Shown: positions 1 to 7,682 of the stretch, one piece after another | How positions within the stretch are numbered: position 1 is the first letter of the stretch | Layout of the letters: each line of letters starts with the position of its first letter | DNA from: Setophaga petechia | Taxonomy: Eukaryota; Chordata; Aves; Passeriformes; Parulidae | Reading direction: 5' to 3' | DNA length: 64,000 bases | Assembly (NCBI GenBank): GCA_024362935.1 | Contig: JANCRA010000065.1 | Location: forward strand, 3,100,001 to 3,164,000 | Translations under genes and position numbers: made by a program | The notes under the pieces: model-generated | Database searches by the model: none | The model's input: only the letters and a program-made list of their open reading frames with translations | What the model was told of the DNA's origin: nothing

Positions 1-375
1 GGTGTGCAGAGTGTTTTGCAAGAAGCCAAAGAAAGTTGTCTAAAATTCTTTCCATTCGAATAGCAATGTGCATGGAAAAGGCAGGAAGAGTGGAAAGGTA
101 CTGTTTTCTATCACTTTGCAAGCTGGGCACACAATCCCAGTGTTGTGCATCTATTAGCTTTGCAGTGCACTGCAGTAACTGCCTGTGGTAACCTACATCT
201 AAGCAAAAAGCTTTTTCACTATCTCTCACTAGGAGAAAATGTTCCTGCTCATTAAACAACTTCCATCGTGCTGTACAGGTTGCACAGAGGGCTGCAGAAT
301 GTTTTGCAGCAAGAAAAAGAAAGTTGTCTAAGACGCCTTCCTTTCAAGTATTAATGTGAAGGGAAAGGCAAGAGA
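1..375 (+). repeat. 3' end of a truncated cassette (divergent monomers d3 part and d4)
   Basis: The window opens inside a cassette. Position 1 matches position 7308, so 1-89 is the tail of divergent monomer d3 and 90-375 is a complete d4. The CpG block of this cassette lies outside the window to the left. It differs slightly from the other cassettes, for example AATAGCAATG near 58 where the others have AATAGTAATG. It closes the HOR that precedes block A. Confidence 0.95.
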
Positions 376-1306
376 GTGGGAAAGTACTGTTTTCTAGCAC
401 TTTGCAGGCTGCTAACACAATCCCAGTGCTGTGTACCAATTAACTTGTCACTGCACTGCAGTAAGTGTTTCTTGTCACCTACATCTAAGCAAATAGCTTT
501 TTCACTATGTCTCGCAAGGAGAAAACCTTCCTGCTCACTAAACAACTTCCATCGTGTTGTAGATGTTGCAGAGAGGGCTGCAGAGTTTTTTGACACAAGA
601 AAAAGAAAGTTGTCTAAGATGCCTTCCTTTCAAGTATTAATGTGAAGGGAAAGGCAAGAGAGTGGGAAAGTACTGTTTTCTAGCACTTTGCAAGCTGCTA
701 ACACAATCGCAGTGCTGTGTAGCAATTAGCTTGTCATTGCACGGCAGTAAGTGTTTCTTGATACCTACATCTGAGCAAATAGCTTTTTCACTTTGTCTCG
801 CAAGGGGAAAACGTTGCTGCTCACTAAACAACTTCCATCGTGTTGTAGAAGTTGCACAGAGGGCTGCAGTGTGTTTTGCAAAATATAAAAGAAAGTTGTC
901 TAAGACGCCTTCCTTTCAAGTATTAATGTGAAGGGAAAGGCAAGAGAGTGGGAAAGTACTGTTTTCTAGCACTTTGCAGGCTGCTAACACAATCGCAGTG
1001 CTGTGTAGCAATTAGCTTGTCAGTGCACGGCAGTAAATGTTTCTTGATACCTACATCTGAGCAAATAGCTTTTTCACTTTGTCTCGCAAGGGGAAAACGT
1101 TGCTGCTCACTAAACAACTTCCATCGTGTTGTAGAAGTTGCACAGAGGGCTGCAGTGTGTTTTCGAAAATGAAAAAGAAAGTTGTCTAAGACGCCTTCCT
1201 TTCAAGTATTAATGTGAAGGGAAAGGCAAGAGAGTGGGAAAGTACTGTTTTCTAGCACTTTGCAAGCTGCTAACACAATCCCAGTTCTGTGTAGCAATTA
1301 GCTTTT

Positions 1307-1320
1307 CAGTGCACTGCAGT
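1307..1320. other. Overlapping palindromes CAGTGCACTG and ACTGCAGT (representative)
   Basis: A 10-bp and an 8-bp perfect palindrome overlap in many monomers. CAGTGCACTG is also kept in d1-d4 despite their divergence. Types b, c, j, r read CAGTGCACGG and lose it. Confidence 0.4.
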
Positions 1321-4300
1321 AAGTGTTTCTTGTCACCTACATCTAAGCAAATAGGTTTTTCACTATGTCTCGCAAGGAGAAAACCTTCCTGCTCACTAAA
1401 CAACTTCCATCGTGTTGTAGATGTTGCAGAGAGGGCTGCAGAGTTTTTTGACACAAGAAAAAGAAAGTTGTCTAAGATGCCTTCCTTTCAAGTATTAATG
1501 TGAAGGGAAAGGCAAGAGAGTGGGAAAGTACTGTTTTCTAATACTTTGAGAGCTGCTAACACAATCCCAGTGCTGTGTACCAATTAACTTGTCACTGCAC
1601 TGTAGTAAGTGTTTCTTGATACCTACATCTAAGCAAATAGCTTTTTCACTATGTCTCCCAAGGAGAAAACCTTCCTGCTAACTGAACATCTCCTATCGTG
1701 TTCTAGAAGTTGCACAGAGGGCTGCAGTGTGTTTTGACACAAGAAAAAGAAAGTTGTCTAAGACGCCTTCCTTTTAAGTAGTAATGTGTAGGGAAAGGCA
1801 AGAGAGAGGGAAAGTACTGTTTTCTAGCACTTTGCAAGCTGCTAACACAATCGCAGTGCTGTGTAGCAATTAGCTTGTCAGTGCACTGCAGTAAGTGTTT
1901 CTTGATACCTACATCTGAGCAAATAGCTTTTTCACTTTGTCTCGCAAGGGGAAAACGTTGCTGCTCACTAAACAACTTCCATCGTGTTGTAGATGTTGCA
2001 GAGAGGGCTGCAGTGTGTTTTGCAAAATGTAAAAGAAAGTTGTCTAAGACGCCTTCCTTTCAAGTATTAATGTGAAGGGAAAGGCAAGAGAGTGGGAAAG
2101 TACTGTTTTCTAGCACTTTGCAAGCTGCTAACACAATCGCAGTGCTGTGTAGCAGTTAGCTGTTCAGTGCACTTCAGTAAGTGTTTATTGTCACCTACAT
2201 CTAAGCAAATAGCTTTTTCACTATGTCTCCCAAGGAGAAAACCTTCCTGCTCACTAAACAACTTCCATCGCGTTGTAGATGTTGCAGAGAGGGCTGCAGA
2301 GTTTTTTGACACAAGAAAAAGAAAGTTGTCTAAGACGCCTTCCTTTCAAGCATTAATGTGAAGGGAAAGGCAAGAGAGTGGGAAAGTACTGTTTTCTAGC
2401 ACTTTGCAAGCTGCTAACACAATCCCAGTTCTGTGTAGCAATTATCTTTTCAGTGCACTGCAGTAAGTGTTTCTTGTCACCTACATCTAAGCAAATAGGT
2501 TTTTCACTATGTCTCGCAAGGAGAAAACCTTCCTGCTCACTAAACAACTTCCATCGCGTTGTAGATGTTGCAGAGAGGGCTGCAGAGTTTTTTGACACAA
2601 GAAAAAGAAAGTTGTCTAAGATGCCTTCCTTTCAAGTATTAATGTGAAGGGAAAGGCAAGAGAGTGGGAAAGTACTGTTTTCTAGCACTTTGCAAGCTGC
2701 TAACACAATCGCAGTGCTGTGTACCAGTTAGCTTTTCAGTGCACTGCAGTAAGTGTTTCTTGTCACCTACATCTAAGCAAATAGCTTTTTCACTATGTCT
2801 CGCAAGGAGAAAACCTTCCTGCTCTCTAAACAACTTCCATCGTGTTCTAGAAGTTGAACACAGGGCTGCAGTTTGTTCTGTAACAAGAAAAAGAAAGTTG
2901 TCTAAGACGCCTTCCTTTCAAGTATTAATGTGAAGGGAAAGGCAAGAGAGTGGGAAAGTACTGTTTTCTAGCACTTTGCAAGCTGCTAACACAATCCCAG
3001 TGCTGTGTAGCAATTAGCTTGTCAGTGCACGGCAGTAAGTGTTTCTTGTCACCTACATCTGAGCAAACAGCTTTTTCACTTTGTCTCGCAAGGAGAAAAC
3101 CTTCCTGCTCACTAAACATCTCCTATCGTGCTCTAGAAGTTGCACAGAGGGCTGCAGAGTTTTTTGACACAAGAAAAAGAAAGTTGTCTAAGATGCCTTC
3201 CTTTCAAGTATTAATGTGAAGGGAAAGGCAAGAGAGTGGGAAAGTACTGTTTTCTAGCACTTTGCAGGCTGCTAACACAATCGCAGTGCTGTGTAGCAGT
3301 TAGCTTTTCAGTGCACTGCAGTAAGTGTTTCTTGTCACCTACATCTAAGCAAATAGCTTTTTCACTATGTCTCCCAAGGAGAAAACCTTCTTGCTCACTA
3401 AACATCTCCTATCGTGTTCTAGAAGTTGAACAGAGGGCTGCAGTGTGTTCTGTAACAAGAAAAAGAAAGTTGTCTAAGACGCCTTCCTTTCAAGTATTAA
3501 TGTGAAGGGAAAGGCAAGAGAGAGGGAAAGTACTGTTTTCTAGCACTTTGCAAGCTGCTAACACAATCGCAGTGCTGTGTAGCAATTAGCTTTTCAGTGC
3601 ACTGCAGTAAGTGTTTCTTGTCACCTACATCTAAGCAAATAGGTTTTTCACTATGTCTCGCAAGGAGAAAACCTTCCTGCTCACTAAACAACTTCCATCG
3701 TGTTGTAGATGTTGCAGAGAGTGCTGCAGAGTTTTTTGACACAAGAAAAAGAAAGTTGTCTAAGATGCCTTCCTTTCAAGTATTAATGTGAAGGGAAAGG
3801 CAAGAGAGTGGGAAAGTACTGTTTTCTAATACTTTGAGAGCTGCTAACACAATCCCAGTGCTGTGTACCAATTAACTTGTCACTGCACTGCAGTAAGTGT
3901 TTCTTGATACCTACATCTAAGCAAATAGCTTTTTCACTATGTCTCCCAAGGAGAAAACCTTCCTGCTAACTGAACATCTCCTATCGTGTTCTAGAAGTTG
4001 CACAGAGGGCTGCAGTGTGTTTTGACACAAGAAAAAGAAAGTTGTCTAAGACGCCTTCCTTTTAAGTAGTAATGCGTAGGGAAAGGCAAGAGAGAGGGAA
4101 AGTACTGTTTTCTAGCACTTTGCAAGCTGCTAACACAATCGCAGTGCTGTGTAGCAATTAGCTTGTCATTGCACGGCAGGAAGTGTTTCTTGATACCTAC
4201 ATCTGAGCAAATAGCTTTTTCACTTTGTCTTGCAAGGGGAAAACGTTGCTGCTCACTAAACAACTTCCATCGTGTTGTAGAAGTTGCACAGAGGGCTGCA

Positions 4301-5082
4301 GTGTGTTTTGCAAAATATAAAAGAAAGTTGTCTAAGACGCCTTCCTTTCAAGTATTAATGTGAAGGGAAAGGCAAGAGAGTGGGAAAGTACTGTTTTCTA
4401 GCACTTTGCAGGCTGCTAACACAATCGCAGTGCTGTGTAGCAGTTAGCTGTTCAGTGCACTGCAGTAAGTGTTTATTGTCACCTACATCTAAGCAAATAG
4501 CTTTTTCACTATGTCTCCCAAGGAGAAAACCTTCTTGCTCACTAAACATCTCCTATCGTGTTCTAGAAGTTGAACAGAGGGCTGCAGTGTGTTCTGTAAC
4601 AAGAAAAAGAAAGTTGTCTAAGACGCCTTCCTTTCAAGTATTAATGTGAAGGGAAAGGCAAGAGAGTGGGAAAGTACTGTTTTCTAGCACTTTGCAAGCT
4701 GCTAACACAATCGCAGTGCTGTGTAGCAATTAGCTTGTCAGTGCACTGCAGTAAGTGTTTCTTGATACCTACATCTGAGCAAATAGCTTTTTCACTTTGT
4801 CTCGCAAGGGGAAAACGTTGCTGCTCACTAAACAACTTCCATCGTGTTGTAGATGTTGCAGAGAGGGCTGCAGTGTGTTTTGCAAAATGTAAAAGAAAGT
4901 TGTCTAAGACGCCTTCCTTTCAAGTATTAATGTGAAGGGAAAGGCAAGAGAGTGGGAAAGTACTGTTTTCTAGCACTTTGCAAGCTGCTAACACAATCCC
5001 AGTTCTGTGTAGCAATTAGCTGTTCAGTGCACTGCATTACGTGTTTCTTGTCACCTACATCTAAGCAAAAAGCTTTGTCACT

Positions 5083-5193
5083 ATGTCTCGCAAGGAGAAA
5101 ACCTTCCTGCTCACTAAACATTTCCTATCGTGTTCTAGAAGTTGCACAGAGGGCTGCAGTGTGTTTTGCAGCAAGAAAAAGAAAGTTGTCTAA
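5083..5193 (+). other. Representative short open frame in a standard type-o monomer (36 codons)
   Basis: The same register as the d2/d3 frames: starts MSRKEKTFLLTKHF and ends VFCSKKKKVV, with TAA at 5191. Most type-o monomers keep it. In types k, m, i, q the frame stops early at a TGA after ...CSRS, in types b, c, n, j, r the ATG is TTG, and in types a, d, h, p it ends at TTTTTTGA. This patchwork argues that the array as a whole is not under coding selection. Confidence 0.15.
5133..5140. promoter_or_regulatory. TTCTAGAA palindrome, heat-shock-element-like (representative)
   Basis: TTCTAGAA is two inverted nGAAn units, the core of a heat shock element, and it contains an XbaI site. The flanks give TTCTAGAAGTTG, a weak third unit. 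It occurs in the e, i, k, m, o, q and s types, so there are dozens of copies. Types with GTTGTAGA lack it. Function is inference. Confidence 0.25.
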
Positions 5194-6136
5194 GACGCCT
5201 TCCTTTCAAGTATTAATGTGAAGGGAAAGGCAAGAGAGTGGGAAAGTACTGTTTTCTAGCACTTTGCAAGCTGCTAACACAATCCCAGTTCTGTGTAGCA
5301 ATTAGCTGTTCAGTGCACTGCAGTAAGTGTTTCTTGTCACCTACATCTAAGCAAATAGCTTTTTCACTATGTCTCGCAAGGAGAAAACCTTCCTGCTCAC
5401 TAAACAACTTCCATCGTGTTGTAGATGTTGCAGAGAGGGCTGCAGAGTTTTTTGACACAAGAAAAAGAAAGTTGTCTAAGATGCCTTCCTTTCAAGTATT
5501 AATGTGAAGGGAAAGGCAAGAGAGTGGGAAAGTACTGTTTTCTAGCACTTTGCAAGCTGCTAACACAATCGCAGTGCTGTGTACCCATTAGCTTTTCAGT
5601 GCACTGCAGTAAGTGTTTCTTGTCACCTACATCTAAGCAAATAGCTTTTTCACTATGTCTCGCAAGGAGAAAACCTTCCTGCTCACTAAACAACTTCCAT
5701 CGTGTTCTAGAAGTTGAACAGAGGGCTGCAGTTTGTTCTGTAACAAGAAAAAGAAAGTTGTCTAAGACGCCTTCCTTTCAAGTATTAATGTGAAGGGAAA
5801 GGCAAGAGAGTGGGAAAGTACTGTTTTCTAGCACTTTGCAAGCTGCTAACACAATCCCAGTGCTGTGTAGCAATTAGCTTGTCAGTGCACGGCAGTAAGT
5901 GTTTCTTGATACCTACATCTGAGCAAATAGCTTTTTCACTTTGTCTCGCAAGGAGAAAACCTTCCTCCTCACTAAACATCTCCTATCGTGCTCTAGAAGT
6001 TGCATAGAGGACTGCAGTGTGTTTTGCAAAAAGTAAAAGAAAGTTGTCTAAGACGCCTTCCTTTCAAGTATTAATGTGAAGGAAAAGGCAAGAGAGTGGG
6101 AAAGTACTGTTTTCTATCACTTTGAAAGCTGCTTAC

Positions 6137-6141
6137 CCAAT
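6137..6141 (+). promoter_or_regulatory. CCAAT box at the left edge of the CpG block
   Basis: The hybrid monomer reads TTACCCAATCCCAG where standard monomers read TAACACAATCCCAG or TAACACAATCGCAG. The A-to-C change creates CCAAT, the NF-Y core, six bases before the CpG block. It is present in all nine hybrid monomers at +41 from the hybrid start. Binding is inferred from the motif only. Confidence 0.4.
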
Positions 6142-6217
6142 CCCAGTTTTGTCCCGCTTCGTAGTTCGCCGTTCAGAAGCTGCCGCAGTCTCTTTTTCCC
6201 GGAGAAGGAGAAGACGC

Positions 6218-6233
6218 TTCTTGGCGCGAAGAA
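6218..6233. promoter_or_regulatory. E2F-type palindrome in CpG block 1
   Basis: TTCTTGGCGCGAAGAA contains TTGGCGCGAA, which fits the palindromic E2F consensus TTSGCGCSAA exactly. The arms TTCTT and AAGAA are perfect inverted repeats, with one non-pairing G/G position. It lies +122 from the hybrid start in every cassette. The match is seen; binding is inferred. Confidence 0.4.
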
Positions 6234-6246
6234 TCTGGTGTCGTTA

Positions 6247-6260
6247 CGCCGATCGCGGCG
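6247..6260. other. GC-rich inverted repeat
   Basis: CGCCG, a four-base ATCG loop, then CGGCG: a perfect 5-bp stem inside the CpG block, present in every copy. It may be incidental to the high CpG content. Confidence 0.35.
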
Positions 6261-6292
6261 TGCTCCGGAGAACAGCTACGGCCGAGAGACAC

Positions 6293-6299
6293 CCGGAAG
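6293..6299 (+). promoter_or_regulatory. ETS/GABP-type site CCGGAAG
   Basis: ACCCGGAAGCGG matches the ETS-family core (CCGGAA) typical of CpG-island promoters. It sits +197 from the hybrid start and is kept in all nine blocks. Motif-level evidence only. Confidence 0.35.
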
Positions 6300-6380
6300 C
6301 GGCGCTTAAAGGCACAGTGCTCCGTCTCCTGGTCTTTAGCGTCTCCTGCCGGCTACACCTTAGCAAAAAGCTTTTTCATT

Positions 6381-6482
6381 ATGTCTCGCCAGGAGAAACT
6401 GTGTCTGTTCACAAAAAACCTCCCATCGTGCTCTAGAGGTTGCAGGCAGCTCTGCAGCGTGTTTTGCAACAAGAAAAAGTAA
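6381..6482 (+). other. Short Cys-rich open frame downstream of CpG block (33 codons)
   Basis: The first ATG after the CpG block opens a 33-codon frame ending in TAA. It starts MSRQEKLC and ends VFCNKKK, with five further cysteines between (residues 17, 21, 25, 29 counted from the start, and C8 near the N-terminus) and a basic tail. Copies start at 13116, 26428, 33162, 39897, 43486, 49363, 56098 and 61975, and appear identical. I recognise no family. Near-identity of the cassettes means conservation is not evidence of selection. It may be chance, or the remnant of the gene whose promoter is the CpG block. Confidence 0.2.
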
Positions 6483-6537
6483 CTTGTCCAAAAAAGCCAT
6501 CAATTTGAATGTTCCTGGAAAGGGAAAATGCAGGAGA

Positions 6538-6822
6538 GCGGATAGGTACTGTTTTCTACCAGTTTGCAAGCTGGACACACAATCCCAGTGTTCTACTACG
6601 ATTGACTTTGCAGTGCACTGTAATAATTGCCTATTGTTACTACATCTAAGCCAATAGCGTTTGCATTCTATCTCTTCAGGAGAAACTGTACCAGTTCAGA
6701 AAACAACTCTCATTTTTTCTAGAAGTTGCACGGAGGTGTGCAGAGTGTTTTGCAAGAAGCAAAAGAAAGTTGTCCAAAACTGCTGCCATTCGAATAGTAA
6801 TGCCAATGGAAAAGGCAGGAGA
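6538..6822 (+). repeat. Divergent monomer d1 (285 bp)
   Basis: This is the most diverged full monomer in the cassette. It keeps the TACTGTTTTCT, CACAATCCCAG and CAGTGCACTG boxes but differs at many other positions, including ATTGCCTATTG and an ATCTCTTCAGGAG segment two bases shorter than the usual ATGTCTCGCAAGGAG, which breaks the short open frame. Copies follow every hybrid monomer at +442. Confidence 0.85.
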
Positions 6823-7109
6823 GTGGAAAGGTGCTGTTTTCTATCTGTTTGTAAGCTGCTTACACAATCCCAGAGTTGTGCAGCAATTAGTTTTTCAGTG
6901 CACTGTAGTAGGTGCCTCTTTTCACCTGCATCTAAGCAAATTGCTTTTTCCCCATGTCTCGCAAGGAGAAACTGAGCCAGTTCAGAAAACATCTCCCATC
7001 GAGTTCTAGAGATTGCAGGCAGGTGTGCAGAGTGTTTTGCAAGAAGCAAAAGAAAGTTGTCTAAAACGCCTTGCATTCAAATAGAAATGTGAATAGAAAA
7101 GGCAGGAGA
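6823..7109 (+). repeat. Divergent monomer d2 (287 bp)
   Basis: Shares with d3 the GTAGTAGGTGCCTCTTTTCAC segment and the GAGAAACTGAGCCAG segment, so d2 and d3 are each other's closest relatives. It carries an intact 36-codon open frame (6954-7064). Confidence 0.85.
6954..7064 (+). other. Short Cys/Lys/Arg-rich open frame in d2 (36 codons)
   Basis: ATG to TAA, 36 residues, starting MSRKEKLSQFRKH and ending VFCKKQKKVV. Cysteines at 21, 25 and 29 form a C-x3-C-x3-C pattern, and basic residues dominate both ends. Copies start at 13689, 27001, 33735, 40470, 44059, 49936, 56671 and 62548. No family is recognised and it is short enough to occur by chance. Against coding, alignment with standard monomers shows mostly amino-acid-changing differences. 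In its favour, the frame is open with the same start and stop in d2, d3 and type-o monomers. Confidence 0.2.
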
Positions 7110-7396
7110 AGGGAGAGGTACTGTTTTCAATCAGTTTGCAACCTGCTTACACAATCTGCGTGTTGTGCAGCAATTAGCTTGCAGTGCACTGTAGTAGGTG
7201 CCTCTTTTCACCTATATCTAAGCAAATTGCTTTTTCCCCATGTCTTGCAAAGAGAAACTGAGCCAGTTCAGAAAATATCTCCCATCGACTTCTAGAGATT
7301 GCAGGCAGGTGTGCAGAGTGTTTTGCAAGAAGCCAAAGAAAGTTGTCTAAAATTCTTTCCATTCGAATAGTAATGTGCATGGAAAAGGCAGGAAGA
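7110..7396 (+). repeat. Divergent monomer d3 (287 bp)
   Basis: Closest to d2. It has a distinct CACAATCTGCGTGTTG segment and CCAAAGAAAGTTGTC near the end. It carries an intact 36-codon frame (7240-7350). The variant TGTTTTCAATCAG in most copies is TGTTTTCTATCAG in cassette 2 (near 13857). Confidence 0.85.
7240..7350 (+). other. Short Cys/Lys/Arg-rich open frame in d3 (36 codons)
   Basis: 36 residues, starting MSCKEKLSQFRKY and ending VFCKKPKKVV, with the same cysteines at 21, 25 and 29 as the d2 frame plus C3. Copies start at 13975, 27287, 34021, 40756, 44345, 50222, 56957 and 62834. Coding status is unproven, as for the d2 frame. Confidence 0.2.
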
Positions 7397-7682
7397 GTGG
7401 AAAGGTACTGTTTTCTATCACTTTGCAAGCTGGGCACACAATCCCAGTGTTGTGCATCTATTAGCTTTGCAGTGCACTGCAGTAACTGCCTGTGGTAACC
7501 TACATCTAAGCAAAAAGCTTTTTCACTATCTCTCACTAGGAGAAAATGTTCCTGCTCATTAAACAACTTCCATCGTGCTGTACAGGTTGCACAGAGGGCT
7601 GCAGAATGTTTTGCAGCAAGAAAAAGAAAGTTGTCTAAGACGCCTTCCTTTCAAGTATTAATGTGAAGGGAAAGGCAAGAGA
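7397..7682 (+). repeat. Divergent monomer d4 (286 bp), transitional
   Basis: Its left half resembles d2/d3 (GGCAGGAAGAGTGGAAAGG), while its right half is close to standard monomers (GCACAGAGGGCTGCAG, AAGACGCCTTCC). The short frame is broken by ATCTCTCACTAG. It looks like the transition from the old divergent monomers to the homogenised array. Confidence 0.8.

Larger units (their letters stand above)
376..6095 (+). repeat. HOR block A: 20 standard monomers
   Basis: Exactly 20 x 286 bp. By my type labels the order is a b c d e n g h i j k l e f m n o p q r, followed by the cassette at 6096. This is the longest simple HOR here (7,307 bp with its cassette) and is not the common 18-mer. Types e and n each occur twice, marking internal duplication during HOR growth. 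Private variants, such as a CTCACTA run in the first cassette half reading CATTCTATC near 6665, set A apart from blocks to the right. Type assignments come from shared substitutions read by eye, so individual labels may be off although the count is firm. Confidence 0.9.
6147..6352 (+). promoter_or_regulatory. CpG-rich block 1, candidate promoter
   Basis: About 206 bp with about 24 CpGs by hand count, against two in a standard monomer such as 376-661. It replaces roughly 65-70 bp in the middle of a monomer, between the AATCCCAG box and the CTACA(T/C)CT(T/A)AG box. Inside are an E2F-type palindrome (6218-6233), a GC hairpin (6247-6260) and an ETS-type CCGGAAG (6293-6299), with CCAAT just upstream. 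The combination resembles a housekeeping-type CpG-island promoter, perhaps captured from a gene's 5' end. No TATA box or defined start site is evident and the direction of transcription is not proven. It could instead be a methylation or insulator element like those in other macrosatellites. Confidence 0.5.
6096..7682 (+). repeat. Cassette 1: CpG hybrid monomer plus four divergent monomers
   Basis: A 1,587-bp unit: hybrid monomer 6096-6537 (442 bp), d1 6538-6822 (285), d2 6823-7109 (287), d3 7110-7396 (287) and d4 7397-7682 (286). The hybrid begins as a standard monomer, switches near 6147 to CpG-rich DNA, and returns near 6353 to a divergent-type monomer end. The same 1,587-bp length recurs in all nine complete cassettes, so the unit spreads as part of the HOR. 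The non-286 lengths of d1-d3 show that these monomers are older or outside the homogenised set. Confidence 0.95.

Noticed and set aside
351..596. Repeated 64- to 90-codon minus-strand frames
   Set aside because: They overlap the plus-strand frames on the same DNA, vary in start by type, resemble no known protein and show no sign of selection.
376..645. Repeated 89-codon plus-strand frames in nearly every monomer
   Set aside because: They begin at GTG, not ATG, and recur only because the monomer recurs. 286 is not a multiple of 3, so they cannot join, and several types break them. They are by-products of the repeat.
6147..6352. Transposon or LTR insertion as the origin of the CpG block
   Set aside because: No target-site duplication, terminal inverted repeat, poly-A tail or LTR ends were seen. 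Satellite sequence is replaced, not merely interrupted. A captured promoter fragment fits better but is unproven.
6147..6352. Pol III gene (tRNA, 5S or SINE head)
   Set aside because: No convincing B box (GGTTCGANNCC); AGTTCGCCG near 6163 is only a partial match, and there is no tRNA fold or T-run terminator at a suitable distance.
6122..6436. 104-codon Arg-rich frame across the CpG block
   Set aside because: Arginine codons follow from the CpG content. The frame starts in satellite and runs out through satellite, and identity among copies reflects recent homogenisation.
6696..7076. 126- and 130-codon minus-strand frames in divergent monomers
   Set aside because: They span monomer boundaries and consist of the same repeated translation twice, with no recognisable domain.
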